Part shown: positions 52,115 through 61,360 of the stretch, piece by piece | Position numbering within the stretch: the first letter of the stretch is position 1 | Layout: every line of letters starts with the position of its first letter | Source of the DNA: Bacteroidota bacterium | Lineage (GTDB): Bacteria > Bacteroidota > Bacteroidia > Chitinophagales > Chitinophagaceae | DNA: 64,000 nucleotides | Direction: 5' to 3' | Assembly: GCA_016868775.1 (NCBI GenBank) | Contig: VGFT01000001.1 | Span: 186,001 to 250,000, forward strand | Made by a program: the position numbers and the translations under genes | Notes under the pieces: model-generated | What the model was told of the DNA's origin: nothing | What the model saw: only the letters and a program-made list of their open reading frames with translations | The model's database searches: none

Positions 52115-52771
52115 TTATTCGATCGAATGTCCGGGAAGGGGACGAAAATGGCCGTTCAACCGAGCCCGCTCCTTCAATTGCTCCATCGCTTGCAAGGTTG
52201 GTACAACCCTGCCCAGGTGACGACGAATGAATTCCTGGCGCTGCCGTTCCTCCATCAATTCACGCAACTGATATTCCTCCTCCAACGAAAAACCCAAATG
52301 ATGGGCCACGTCAAACGAACGCAACTCCGAATCCGGAAAAGGAAATTTTTTTTCAATGTTCAATAATCCATGCAATTGACGAATAGCAGTCAACAATAAC
52401 GGCGGCAGCGAAGGAAGATCGGTTGATTCGCGCGGATCGATGTGTACGATCGCACCCTGATAAAGCTTGTCCGGCACCGATTTGACTACCTCTAATACGC
52501 GAAAGGTTCCGAGCGACTCGGTCCGAATATCACCGCCATTCTCCCCCATCTGACGATCGGCGTCAAACCCTTGACTCAAGTCCGTGATTTGCATCAAAGC
52601 ACCCCGCTCCTGCACCTTTCCGTTCATTACCGTGGGAATGCCAAACGGCTTTTGCATCCGTACACAATCGTTGATGAGCTGAATGTACCGGGGTTCGAAA
52701 ATGTGAAGATTCAACCCCTCATTGGGAAAAACCACAATGCCCAAGGGGAAGATCGGCAGAAATTGAGTCAT
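52115..52771 (-). CDS. LON peptidase substrate-binding domain protein
   Basis: A 218-residue stand-alone LON N-terminal-like protein. The N-terminal FLPIFPLGIVVFPNEGLNLHIFEPRYIQL (4-32) is the family hallmark, followed by a beta-rich domain and a helical C-terminus. It lacks the AAA and protease domains of Lon. Substrate binding is inferred but no partner is known. It lies between the glycosyltransferase and coaX genes with 15-base gaps, pointing to one transcript. Confidence 0.9.
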   Translation of the reverse strand: MTQFLPIFPLGIVVFPNEGLNLHIFEPRYIQLINDCVRMQKPFGIPTVMNGKVQERGALMQITDLSQGFDADRQMGENGGDIRTESLGTFRVLEVVKSVPDKLYQGAIVHIDPRESTDLPSLPPLLLTAIRQLHGLLNIEKKFPFPDSELRSFDVAHHLGFSLEEEYQLRELMEERQRQEFIRRHLGRVVPTLQAMEQLKERARLNGHFRPLPGHSIE

Positions 52772-52785
52772 ACTGAGTCAACACC

Positions 52786-53541
52786 TCACGAACGATAAAG
52801 TTGACTCAACCGGGCATATTTCCAATGTGTATACAGCGCCGTCATCCACGCACACTGCAGTCCGGCCGCGCCATCCAAAAATCCCAACCGAAAAATATAG
52901 TAATGAAAAAACGTGAACGCCGGAGACAATACCCGTTTCCAGACGGGAGCGGACTTCCCCAACTCAAAATATTTCTGCGCGTTCAAGCTGGCATAACGAT
53001 CCATTTTCGCTCGGTGCTCGGGCCAACTCGATACGGTTCGATGCTGGATCTTTCCCACAAGCTCCCGCTCCTGGGCTGGTGCGGAACAGACCAACTGCTC
53101 ATGCACCGGAGCGGCATTCCATTTTACAAACAACCGATTGAACAAACGCACGTGCTTATCCCAGCCCCACTCCCCAAAACGCAGTGGCGTATCGCCAATG
53201 AAATTCAAAAACGAACAAGCATATACCACTTGGGTTGATTCCGGATCGAAATTCAGTAGGGCCGTTCGCATCCGCTCATCTGGAACCTCATCGGCATCCA
53301 GACTAAAGATCCAATCGTACTTGGCCAGGGCATTTGCCGCATTCTTTGACTCCCCGAACCCCCTCCACTCCCCGGTAACAAAACGTACCGGAAATGAACG
53401 AACGATCTCCGAAGTGCTATCCGTGCTGCCGGTATCGTAAACCACGACGTCGTCCGTGAGTCCGCTCAAACCCTCCAGTGTTCGGCCGATCTTTTTTGAT
53501 TCGTTCCGACAAATGATCACAATGGAAAAAGGTGTACGCAT
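52786..53541 (-). CDS. Glycosyltransferase family 2 (WaaE/KdtX-like)
   Basis: A 251-residue GT-A glycosyltransferase. The nucleotide-sugar site starts FSIVIICRNESKKIGRTLEGL (5-25), and the DxD-type motif is in SLDADEVPDE (about 88-97). GEWRGFGESKNAA and RWEEHRAKMDRYA-like text later are typical of the WaaE/KdtX group that adds glucose to LPS core. It begins at the base after the stop of an O-antigen-ligase-like gene, so both probably act on LPS core or O-chain. Confidence 0.87.
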   Translation of the reverse strand: MRTPFSIVIICRNESKKIGRTLEGLSGLTDDVVVYDTGSTDSTSEIVRSFPVRFVTGEWRGFGESKNAANALAKYDWIFSLDADEVPDERMRTALLNFDPESTQVVYACSFLNFIGDTPLRFGEWGWDKHVRLFNRLFVKWNAAPVHEQLVCSAPAQERELVGKIQHRTVSSWPEHRAKMDRYASLNAQKYFELGKSAPVWKRVLSPAFTFFHYYIFRLGFLDGAAGLQCAWMTALYTHWKYARLSQLYRS

Positions 53542-54786
53542 TCAAATACGAATTTCCTGATTTTTCAACCGATCGACCGACCGAAAAAATAAAAAGAGGA
53601 ATGGGACCAGAAATACCCCGTATTGTACCTCCAGCCCAATATCCGTCACAAACGACAAGATCGTTGCCAAGACCCAGCACCGCCAACGGAACGGATCGGT
53701 CGACCGAAGAAAAAACAAACCGATCATCAACAACGAAAAAGAGATCAATCCAACCCATCCCATACCCACGCCATAAACAGCCCACTCATTAGTCGGATAA
53801 ATACGTTCCTCTTTGGGAAGATCCGGTTGCCGCATTGCATACGCCGAATCCATTACCGAGCGAATATCCCCAAAGCCTACACCATAAAAAGGCCCGTTAC
53901 GAATACAGGCAGCCGCTGCCTCTAGCGACTGCATCCGGATGGCATCATTTCCCCCGGGCAAATATTTACCCTGAAACGTGTAACTCCAATCGTACCGGAT
54001 GTAATCAACCCGTGCCCGAAAGGTGGGGAGCGTTTGGTACATCAATAGTGGCAAGAGCAGCAATAGAGTCATCCCGATAAGCGATCGATAACGAGAAGAC
54101 GATCGCAATAGTTGACGCAACAATATAAATGCCGCCAGCAGATAAAAGCAGATCAACCCAATGCGTACGGCCAGTACATGTAAGTACAAGACAAACAACA
54201 AGCCCCCTGCCAAGATCCACCAACGCTTTGGTCGATCCGATTCTTCCCACTGTTGCTGCAGCCACCAAACAACGGCCACGATCAGCCAACTGAACCGCAC
54301 GCGGTCATCGCCCAGAGGTGTGGGAAGGGATTTGCCGCGTAAATAATTTTCCTGTACAAGCACCGCATCCTGTATGAAGGGGAAAATAGAATACACAGCG
54401 CCCAAGAATGTGCAACCCACCAGCAGCCAACCCAATCGACCCCAAGCGTTTTTTGTGAGTGACAATCCCACCCACCCCAACGGTAACAACAACAAAGGCA
54501 ATTTGATGCGGATCACATCTGTCCAGGCCGATCGATCTTCACTCCACCATCCGGAGAACAGCGGCAACAACCAAAGAGTGCCTAGGATCCAACCCAATCG
54601 GTCCCGACTGGCTTCTATCCACCAGCCCCGTAAACCAAGGCGAAAAAAAGCCAGCAGAAAAAAAAGTCCGACAGAAAGGGAGAGCAAGGCCCGGGAAACA
54701 AACAAACCGATCACCATAGACCACAACAGCGCCTCTGCTACCTGCGGCAGGTAGGCTGAAAGGCGAGAAGAGAACGATGATTTCAT
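53542..54786 (-). CDS. O-antigen ligase/polymerase-like membrane protein
   Basis: A 414-residue integral membrane protein with about eleven hydrophobic segments and a longer periplasmic loop (about 255-345) containing YGVGFGDIRSVMDSAY, which resembles the Wzy_C domain of O-antigen ligases and polymerases. Family members join or polymerise glycans on lipid carriers in the periplasm. Ligase versus polymerase cannot be decided here. It heads a run of eight minus-strand genes and is 43 bases from the divergent meaB start. Confidence 0.83.
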   Translation of the reverse strand: MKSSFSSRLSAYLPQVAEALLWSMVIGLFVSRALLSLSVGLFFLLAFFRLGLRGWWIEASRDRLGWILGTLWLLPLFSGWWSEDRSAWTDVIRIKLPLLLLPLGWVGLSLTKNAWGRLGWLLVGCTFLGAVYSIFPFIQDAVLVQENYLRGKSLPTPLGDDRVRFSWLIVAVVWWLQQQWEESDRPKRWWILAGGLLFVLYLHVLAVRIGLICFYLLAAFILLRQLLRSSSRYRSLIGMTLLLLLPLLMYQTLPTFRARVDYIRYDWSYTFQGKYLPGGNDAIRMQSLEAAAACIRNGPFYGVGFGDIRSVMDSAYAMRQPDLPKEERIYPTNEWAVYGVGMGWVGLISFSLLMIGLFFLRSTDPFRWRCWVLATILSFVTDIGLEVQYGVFLVPFLFLFFRSVDRLKNQEIRI

Positions 54787-54829
54787 TACCTTGGCATCGG
54801 GTTCGATTAAACATACAACATAGTTCGGG

Positions 54830-55729
54830 ATGTGGGATAAATGGATCAGCCAAATTCAGCAAGGAGATGTTCGGGCACTGGCCCGTGCGATCTCGTTGGC
54901 GGAAAATGAATCAGCCGGACTCCTCGAAGCATTGGCAAGCATCCAGATTCCGAACAAGCCGGTGATCGGCATTACCGGTCCGCCGGGCGCCGGCAAAAGC
55001 ACCCTCACGGATGCGCTGATCGGTGCACTCATCGCCGAGGGAAAATCAGTAGCCGTACTTTGTGTCGACCCCTCTTCCCCGTTTCATCAGGGAGCGGTGT
55101 TGGGCGACCGGATCCGGATGAGCGAATGGTATACCCATCCCAACGTATTCATCCGTTCGCTGGCCACGCGCGGCGCGTTGGGGGGATTGCATCCGCGAAT
55201 CTTGGAGATCACGGATCTGGTAAAATGTTTTCCGGCTGACTGGTTACTGGTAGAAACGGTGGGGGTGGGACAAAGTGAAGTGGAAGTGGCCGGCTTGGCC
55301 GACCGAACCGTTGTGGTATTGGTACCCGAAGCGGGTGACGAGATTCAGACAATGAAGGCAGGATTACTGGAGATCGCAGATCTGTTTGTGGTCAATAAAT
55401 CAGACCGACCGGATTCAGCAAGGTTTCAAAGTTATTTGGAGCGGATGGTACAGGAAGATCGTACCGACGGGAAAATCATCCCTATCCTTCCAACCGTAGC
55501 GACCGAAAAGCAAGGTGTCGAAAACGTGCTAAAGGCCTTGACAGAACTTTTACGTTCGCCGGAGCAAAAAGAAAGAGGGGACTTACTGATGATCGAAAAA
55601 GCCAAGCATCTGTTGAGGCAGCATTGGCTCCGAAAACTGGATGCCGGAAAAATGAAGGCCTCGCTGCGCGAGGCCATGGCATCGAAAGATTTTAATTTAT
55701 ACGCCTGGATAAGTCGTTACGCCGACTGA
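54830..55729 (+). CDS. meaB: Methylmalonyl-CoA mutase-associated GTPase MeaB
   Basis: A G3E-family GTPase that loads or protects the B12 cofactor of methylmalonyl-CoA mutase. The 299-residue protein has the P-loop GPPGAGKST (50-58), the switch region LETVGVGQSEVEVAGLAD, NKSD (about 193-196), and a C-terminal helical dimerisation arm. No mutase subunit gene is in the window. Its 3' end overlaps the convergent CxxC protein gene by 13 bases. Confidence 0.93.
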   Translation: MWDKWISQIQQGDVRALARAISLAENESAGLLEALASIQIPNKPVIGITGPPGAGKSTLTDALIGALIAEGKSVAVLCVDPSSPFHQGAVLGDRIRMSEWYTHPNVFIRSLATRGALGGLHPRILEITDLVKCFPADWLLVETVGVGQSEVEVAGLADRTVVVLVPEAGDEIQTMKAGLLEIADLFVVNKSDRPDSARFQSYLERMVQEDRTDGKIIPILPTVATEKQGVENVLKALTELLRSPEQKERGDLLMIEKAKHLLRQHWLRKLDAGKMKASLREAMASKDFNLYAWISRYAD

Positions 55730-55938
55730 TCCATCTCCCGATTCGCTTTCCACCACCGATATCCGATGATGCCAATGATAGCCAATGGCATGAAGGCCAA
55801 ATAAAGAATACCGGTGTTCATTCCCTCCGCCGGCTTCTCCCCCAACTGCTGTGTTGTCTTGGCACAAATAGAACACTGCGCCTGCCCCTGCAGCCCAATA
55901 ACCAAACCAAAAACCAATATCGTAACAACTCTTCTCAA
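55717..55938 (-). CDS. Small membrane protein with CxxC motif
   Basis: A 73-residue protein: a signal-like segment (about 1-20), CSIC (22-25), and one membrane helix (about 43-60, ILYLAFMPLAIIGIIGY) with a basic end. The residues QCSICAKTTQQLGEKPAEGMN look like a conserved family seen in other Bacteroidota, which I cannot name. No ATG is available; the TTG at 55938 gives the full signal segment and sits inside the 9-base repeat. It may bind metal or be a cytochrome-assembly helper (inference). Confidence 0.7.
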   Translation of the reverse strand: MRRVVTILVFGLVIGLQGQAQCSICAKTTQQLGEKPAEGMNTGILYLAFMPLAIIGIIGYRWWKANREMDQSA

Positions 55939-56001
55939 ACTCTCAAACTATTCAAACTAACTGACCAAACTATCCAAACTTTCCAAACTACCCAAACTAT
56001 T
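55936..56001. repeat. CAAACT repeat of mainly 9-base period before typA 3' end
   Basis: Seven CAAACT units; the last four (CAAACTATC, CAAACTTTC, CAAACTACC, CAAACTATT) are exact 9-base steps. It is the reverse-complement counterpart of the run at 35589-35624 and fills the whole gap between the typA stop and the CxxC gene start. Confidence 0.75.
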
Positions 56002-57805
56002 ACGCTAGTTCCATCCGCTTCTGCTCCTTCTTCCTTTCCTCCTCATTCAAAATAACCTTTCTCATCCGGATAAAGTTCGGCGTCACCTCGATACACTCAT
56101 CCTGCTGAATATATTCCATGCACTCCTCCAGCGTCATCAGTGTCTTGGGTGCGATGCGGGTGGCATCGTCGCTGCCGCTGGCACGGTGGTTGGTGAGCTT
56201 CTTGGCTTCGGTAATGTTCACAACCAGGTCGCCCGGCTTGATGTTTTCCGCCACGATCTGTCCGGCATAAACATCTTCTCCCGGCTCCACAAAGAATGTG
56301 CCGCGATCCTGTAATTTATCGATTGAATACCCGGTAGAACGCTCCTGAAACTTGGAGATCAGTACACCGTTGTTCCGTCCGGGGATGGGACCTTTCCAAG
56401 CTTTGTACTCCCGGAATCGATGTGCCATCACGGCTTCCCCGGTCGTGGCAGTAAGCATTTGCGTACGGAGTCCGATCAGTCCGCGTGACGGTATGTCAAA
56501 TTCCAAATGCTGCATGTTCCCTTTTGTTTCCATCACGAGCATTTCCCCTTTACGGCGGCTGACCAGATCGATCACCTTGGAAGCAAATTCTTCCGGTACA
56601 TCCACCACCAGGGTTTCATAGGGTTCGCATTTGCTGCCGTCGATCTCTTTAACGATCACCTGCGGTTGTCCGACAGTAAGTTCATACCCTTCCCGACGCA
56701 TGGTTTCAATAAGAATGCCTAAGTGAAGAATACCGCGTCCGTAAACCAGGAAGCTATCACCCTCTTGTGTATCCACCACGCGAAGGGCCAGATTTTTTTC
56801 GATCTCCTTCATCAGGCGGTCGCGCAGGTGACGAGAGGTAACGAACTTTCCGTCCTTTCCAAAAAAGGGAGAGTTGTTGATGGAGAAAAGCATGTTCATG
56901 GTGGGCTCATCGACCGCTATGCGAGGCAATGCTTCCGGATTCTCAGCATCCGCAATGGTATCGCCAATGTTGAAATCCTCAAAACCCACTACGGCACAAA
57001 GATCACCGGCAAGCACTTCCGTCACTTTCTTCTTACCCATTCCCTCAAACACATATAATTCCTTGACACGAGAGCGCTTCATCACGCCATCTGCCTGCAT
57101 CAGCATAATGAGTTGATTCTCCTTAATAGAACCCCTACTTACTTTTCCCACGGCAATGCGACCCAAGAAGGAAGAGTAATCAAGCGAGGTGATCTGCATT
57201 TGCAACGGACCGGCTGCCACATGGGGTGGCGGCACGTGCTTGATGATGCCATCGAGCAAGGGAAGAATGTTATCGATGGGCTCCAACGAATCGTTAAACC
57301 AACCGTTCTTTCCGCTTCCGTAATAGGTAGGGAAATTCAATTGCGCTTCGGTGGCATCGAGGTTGAAGAATAATTCAAAGACAGCGTCGTGGACTTCATC
57401 GGGGCGGCAATTCGGCTTATCCACTTTATTGATGACCACGATCGGGTGCAAATTCAGTTGCAGGGCTTTCTGAAGCACGAATCGGGTTTGAGGCATTGGA
57501 CCTTCAAACGCGTCCACCAATAAAATAACCCCATCGGCCATTTTGAGCACGCGCTCCACCTCGCCGCCGAAATCGGCGTGCCCCGGAGTATCGATCACGT
57601 TGATCTTGACGCCCTCATAGACCACCGCGGCATTTTTGGAAAAAATGGTGATGCCCCGCTCTCTTTCGAGGTCGTTGCTGTCCATGATCAACTCACCGGT
57701 CTCCTGATTTTCCCGAAAAACCTGGGTGGCGTGGAGGATCTTGTCCACCAACGTGGTTTTCCCGTGGTCAACGTGCGCGATGATGGCTATGTTTCTGATA
57801 TTCAT
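56000..57805 (-). CDS. typA: Translational GTPase TypA/BipA
   Basis: A ribosome-binding GTPase involved in 50S assembly and stress. The 601-residue protein has the P-loop [11 protein letters not shown] (10-20), [12 protein letters not shown] (switch I), [15 protein letters not shown] and NKVDKP (about 128-133), followed by domain II and the BipA-specific C-terminal domain ([20 protein letters not shown]). Length is normal. A perfect -7 box lies 22 bases upstream. Confidence 0.96.
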   Translation of the reverse strand: MNIRNIAIIAHVDHGKTTLVDKILHATQVFRENQETGELIMDSNDLERERGITIFSKNAAVVYEGVKINVIDTPGHADFGGEVERVLKMADGVILLVDAFEGPMPQTRFVLQKALQLNLHPIVVINKVDKPNCRPDEVHDAVFELFFNLDATEAQLNFPTYYGSGKNGWFNDSLEPIDNILPLLDGIIKHVPPPHVAAGPLQMQITSLDYSSFLGRIAVGKVSRGSIKENQLIMLMQADGVMKRSRVKELYVFEGMGKKKVTEVLAGDLCAVVGFEDFNIGDTIADAENPEALPRIAVDEPTMNMLFSINNSPFFGKDGKFVTSRHLRDRLMKEIEKNLALRVVDTQEGDSFLVYGRGILHLGILIETMRREGYELTVGQPQVIVKEIDGSKCEPYETLVVDVPEEFASKVIDLVSRRKGEMLVMETKGNMQHLEFDIPSRGLIGLRTQMLTATTGEAVMAHRFREYKAWKGPIPGRNNGVLISKFQERSTGYSIDKLQDRGTFFVEPGEDVYAGQIVAENIKPGDLVVNITEAKKLTNHRASGSDDATRIAPKTLMTLEECMEYIQQDECIEVTPNFIRMRKVILNEEERKKEQKRMELA

Positions 57806-57827
57806 GTAGTTGTTTGAAAAGGCAGCG

Positions 57828-57835
57828 CAAAGGTA
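57828..57835 (-). promoter_or_regulatory. -7 promoter box of typA (TACCTTTG)
   Basis: Perfect TAnnTTTG match on the minus strand, ending 22 bases before the typA start. Confidence 0.55.
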
Positions 57836-57846
57836 CGTTAATTCAA

Positions 57847-57880
57847 TTTAGGGCTCAGGGTTCAGCGTTCAGAGTTGTAG
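57847..57880. repeat. Degenerate GTTTAG-family repeat arm
   Basis: TTTAGGGCTCAGGGTTCAGC and the following GTTCAGAG resemble one arm of the palindromic elements at 47.5 and 61.4 kb (compare GAACAGCGTTTAGAGTTTAG). It lies in the typA/hydrolase intergenic gap and no second arm is present. Confidence 0.35.
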
Positions 57881-57889
57881 TTTTAGCGG

Positions 57890-58888
57890 ATGAAAATCTT
57901 ACGAACCACCGGCTTGGTGCTGGCTGCTTTAATCCTGGTTTATTTAATGGGACCCAAACCAGCTACCCCGAAATACAATAACACCCTGCCCGAGATTCCC
58001 TCGGCCCCGGCTGCGGTGGAAGAATATGTGGCCAAGCAGGAGGCCAAACACAAACTCAAGCCCGACAATCAGGCGCGAATCATATGGTACAACGACTCAT
58101 CCAAAACGATGACCGAGTATGCCGTGGTTTATCTGCACGGATTCTCAGCCTCACAAGAAGAAGGCGATCCGGTTCATATCGACTTCGCAAAAAAGATCGG
58201 TGCTAATTTGTATTTGAGTCGCCTGAACGCACACGGACTGGACACGACTCATCCCCTCGCAAGTTTTACCGCCGAAGGAGTTTGGAACAGCGCCAAAGAA
58301 GCCTATGCCATCGGGAAAAAACTGGGAAAGAAAGTAATCCTCATGTCTACGTCCACCGGAGGGACCGTCGCTCTCAAACTCTGCGCCGAGTATCCGGAGA
58401 TCACCGCCTCCCTGCTCTTCTCCCCCAATATTGCCATCAATGATTCCAAGGCTTGGATGCTGAACAATCCCTGGGGCAAACAGATCGCAGAAGCCATCGT
58501 TGGAAAATTCAGAGTGATCCCCGACACCACGGAGGCGTATGCAAAATACTGGGACCGCAAATACGTAACCTATTCAGTCGTTCAACTGCAAGAATTGTTG
58601 GAGTCAACGATGAAAGCTTCTCTTTTCGAACGCATCAAGACCCCTACGCTACTACTTTATTATTACAAAAACGACCAGGAGCAAGATCCGGTGGTAAAAG
58701 TCTCTGCCATGAAGCGGATGTTCAGTCAGCTTGGCACCCCCGATTCGCTCAAAAGACAACAGGCATTGCCGAACGTGGGCGATCACGTGATCGCCGGATG
58801 GATCAAATCCAAAGACCTGAACAGCGTGCACCTGGCCTGTGAGGCTTTCGCAAAAGAGATCCTTCATATTCCAACCCAATCCTACTGA
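57890..58888 (+). CDS. Membrane-anchored or exported alpha/beta hydrolase
   Basis: A 332-residue hydrolase with one N-terminal hydrophobic segment (about 5-20). The oxyanion motif is YLHGFSAS (81-88), the nucleophile Ser155 lies in STSTGGT, and the acid and His are probably in YYYKNDQEQDPVV and GDHVIAG. The text LYLSRLNAHGLDT resembles carboxylesterase/monoglyceride-lipase-like enzymes. The substrate is unknown. It is followed by fabH-like and downstream genes with 2 to 10-base gaps, which suggests an operon. Confidence 0.82.
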   Translation: MKILRTTGLVLAALILVYLMGPKPATPKYNNTLPEIPSAPAAVEEYVAKQEAKHKLKPDNQARIIWYNDSSKTMTEYAVVYLHGFSASQEEGDPVHIDFAKKIGANLYLSRLNAHGLDTTHPLASFTAEGVWNSAKEAYAIGKKLGKKVILMSTSTGGTVALKLCAEYPEITASLLFSPNIAINDSKAWMLNNPWGKQIAEAIVGKFRVIPDTTEAYAKYWDRKYVTYSVVQLQELLESTMKASLFERIKTPTLLLYYYKNDQEQDPVVKVSAMKRMFSQLGTPDSLKRQQALPNVGDHVIAGWIKSKDLNSVHLACEAFAKEILHIPTQSY

Positions 58889-58890
58889 CC

Positions 58891-59943
58891 ATGCGTCCTC
58901 TTTCCCGCATCGCCGGTATTGGACATTATGTTCCGAAGAATTTAGTGACCAACCACGATCTCACAAAGTACATGGAGACTTCAGATGAATGGATCCGGGA
59001 GCGTACCGGCATCGAAGAACGCCGCTATGCCGATCGATTGGGAGAAACCACCACCACCATGGGCGTGGAAGCAGCACGCATTGCCATCGAACGAGCCGGA
59101 ACCACACCGGAGCAGATCGACTTTATCGTTTTCGCCACGCTCAGCCCCGATTACTATTTCCCCGGCTGCGGAGTGTTGTTGCAACGCGCCCTGAAGATGA
59201 AAGAGATCGGTGCCCTCGATGTCCGAAATCAATGCTCCGGATTCGTATATGCCCTTAGTGTTGCAGATCAATTCATTCGTTCGGGCATGTATCAAAATAT
59301 TTTGGTGGTGGGAGCGGAAAAACATTCGTTTGGGTTGGACTTCACGACGCGGGGAAGAAACGTCTCTGTCATTTTTGGCGACGGTGCGGGAGCCGTGGTG
59401 CTGCAACGAGCCGAACGCGAGGGACAAGGAATTCTCTCCACCCACCTGCACAGCGACGGAGAAAGTGCCGAGATCCTGGCCATGTACAATCCGGGTACGC
59501 ATGCCAATCACTGGATGCCGACCCCTTATGCTACATTCGATGAAGCAGCAATCGGACAAACCTTTTTTAGCCATAAAATGATCGAGGAGGGGCAGGTCTA
59601 TCCATACATGGATGGTCCGGCTGTTTTCAAAAAAGCCGTCGTGAAATTTCCAGAAGTGATCCAAGAGGCCTTATTCGCCAATCAACTCACGACCGCAGAT
59701 CTGAATTTATTGATCCCCCACCAAGCCAATCTTCGGATCGCCCAGTTTGTGCAACAAAAACTGAAATTGCGCGACGATCAAGTATATAATAACATTCAGC
59801 GATACGGCAATACCACGGCCGCATCGGTGCCCATCGCACTCAGCGAAGCCTGGGAGCAGGGAAAAGTAAAAGAAAACGATCTGGTATGCCTAGCCGCTTT
59901 CGGAAGCGGATTTACTTGGGCCAGTGCGTTGATCCGTTGGTAA
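58891..59943 (+). CDS. 3-oxoacyl-ACP synthase III (FabH-like)
   Basis: A 350-residue ketoacyl synthase III. The catalytic triad is visible: Cys115 in RNQCSGFVYAL, His in PHQANLRIAQF (about 277) and Asn in RYGNTTAAS (about 307). The N-terminal SDEWIRERTGIEERR is typical. Family members start fatty-acid synthesis or make special acyl chains. The lack of an adjacent plsX/rpmF argues that this may be a paralogue, not the main FabH. It is 2 bases after the hydrolase stop. Confidence 0.88.
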   Translation: MRPLSRIAGIGHYVPKNLVTNHDLTKYMETSDEWIRERTGIEERRYADRLGETTTTMGVEAARIAIERAGTTPEQIDFIVFATLSPDYYFPGCGVLLQRALKMKEIGALDVRNQCSGFVYALSVADQFIRSGMYQNILVVGAEKHSFGLDFTTRGRNVSVIFGDGAGAVVLQRAEREGQGILSTHLHSDGESAEILAMYNPGTHANHWMPTPYATFDEAAIGQTFFSHKMIEEGQVYPYMDGPAVFKKAVVKFPEVIQEALFANQLTTADLNLLIPHQANLRIAQFVQQKLKLRDDQVYNNIQRYGNTTAASVPIALSEAWEQGKVKENDLVCLAAFGSGFTWASALIRW

Positions 59944-59953
59944 AATCGATCCT

Positions 59954-60382
59954 ATGCGATATCTGCTCAGCTTGTTGGTCGCCCTATCCATCACCGCCAC
60001 CGCAGCGGCTCAATACAACTGGTGTGTTTCATTAAGAGGAAACATCAAATTAAAACACGTTGGAGAAGATCGAATAAAAAATGTTGTCGTTTTATCCGCC
60101 ACCGAGTTAAATACACCGGGTTCTTTCCGAATCAATTTTGACAAAACGGATACGGCCATGCGTAGAACTGTCTTTGTATCGGACCCCTCCGGCAACACCC
60201 TTCGCACGGGGGAAGAAGTGAAACGTACATGGCGCATTCGCACATCAGACCTGAAAAAAATGATCGAAGAAAAAGGAGAATTGTCTTTTTTTTATACGGA
60301 GATTCCGCGGGATGCCAATCAGGCGATGCTGGTCAAAATACGACCCGTACATTTGTGCACCTTAAAAGGAACAACCCATTGA
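59954..60382 (+). CDS. Secreted protein of unknown function
   Basis: A 142-residue exported protein. A signal peptide (about 1-20, ITATAAAQ) is followed by a beta-rich region with LNTPGSFRINFDKTDTAM and RTWRIRTSDLKKMIEEKGELSFFYTEIPRD; two Cys (24 and 135) could form a disulfide. No domain is recognised. Its stop shares bases with a TTG start of the following diacylglycerol-kinase-family gene (TTGA), implying translational coupling. Confidence 0.7.
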   Translation: MRYLLSLLVALSITATAAAQYNWCVSLRGNIKLKHVGEDRIKNVVVLSATELNTPGSFRINFDKTDTAMRRTVFVSDPSGNTLRTGEEVKRTWRIRTSDLKKMIEEKGELSFFYTEIPRDANQAMLVKIRPVHLCTLKGTTH

Positions 60383-61320
60383 ATCGTCGCATCCTCTTCA
60401 TCATCAATCCCATCGCGGGCACCCGATCCAAACGACATTTGCCGGTGGTGATCGAACAGGCCTGCCGAAAAGTGGAGATGCCGTTTGCGATCGTAGACTC
60501 GCCACAAAATGGAGACTATTCCAGCATCCGTAGCCGCATTCAGCAGGAAGGGTTTACGGATGTAGGGATCGCCGGAGGCGATGGAACCCTGAGTGCGGCC
60601 ATTGGAGCACTACGCGATCTTCCCGTACAATTTGGGATCATTCCGGTTGGCTCCGGAAATGGTTTGGCCCGGGCAGCAAAGATTCCGATGAACCCGACCA
60701 AAGCTATGAGTCTGATCATCATCGGGCGACCTTCACTCACGGACGGCTTTCTGGTGAACGGACGATTTGCTTGCATGCTATCCGGCATCGGTTTTGATGC
60801 GGTGGTCGCTGCCGGTTTTGCAGAGATGGGACAAAGAGGATTTTTGAGCTATGTGCGACAAGTGATCCGACACTTTCGGACAGCACCGGTTTATTCGCTC
60901 CAGTTGGAATGGCGAGGCCACCTGCTGAATACCCAAGCTTATTTTGTTTCCGTTGCCAATAGCAATCAAATCGGAAATGGATTTACCATCGCCCCCAAAG
61001 CCTCGCTGAACGACGGACTGCTGGATGTGGTGATCGTAAAAGATCAATCCAAAAAAAGTCTGATCCCCCGCGTGATCAGACAAGTAGTCGGACTCAACCG
61101 CCTCCAAGAAGACCTCACCTTGCATAAATCCAAAAAAATTCTCTACCTGCAAACCGATCAGCTGACCATTCACAACCACGATCAGGCCCCATTACACATC
61201 GATGGCGATCCGGCCCCTACCAACAGCACCATTAAATTGGAGATCATCCCCAAAGCGTTTTCCTTGATACGACCGCTGGGGAGGATGAATAAGCGAACTG
61301 TATTTGGAGTTGAAGGCTGA
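60379..61320 (+). CDS. Diacylglycerol kinase family lipid kinase
   Basis: A 313-residue NadK-like-fold lipid kinase. The start is a TTG at 60379 giving MNRRILFIINPIAGTRSK; the reading frame is open further upstream only into the secreted-protein gene. The ATP-binding GGDGT (66-70) and GSGNGLARA are clear, and GDPAPTNST lies near the C-terminus. Substrate may be diacylglycerol or another lipid such as a sphingoid base. It overlaps the upstream gene by four bases and is followed by the palindromic element. Confidence 0.88.
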   Translation: MNRRILFIINPIAGTRSKRHLPVVIEQACRKVEMPFAIVDSPQNGDYSSIRSRIQQEGFTDVGIAGGDGTLSAAIGALRDLPVQFGIIPVGSGNGLARAAKIPMNPTKAMSLIIIGRPSLTDGFLVNGRFACMLSGIGFDAVVAAGFAEMGQRGFLSYVRQVIRHFRTAPVYSLQLEWRGHLLNTQAYFVSVANSNQIGNGFTIAPKASLNDGLLDVVIVKDQSKKSLIPRVIRQVVGLNRLQEDLTLHKSKKILYLQTDQLTIHNHDQAPLHIDGDPAPTNSTIKLEIIPKAFSLIRPLGRMNKRTVFGVEG

Positions 61321-61360
61321 GGGACCTTCCTTCTCCAAGACTTCGGCAGGCGAACGAGTT

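Noticed and set aside
58981-59664. Minus-strand ORF of 227 codons opposite the FabH-like gene
   Set aside because: Antisense shadow; the plus frame has the full Cys-His-Asn triad.
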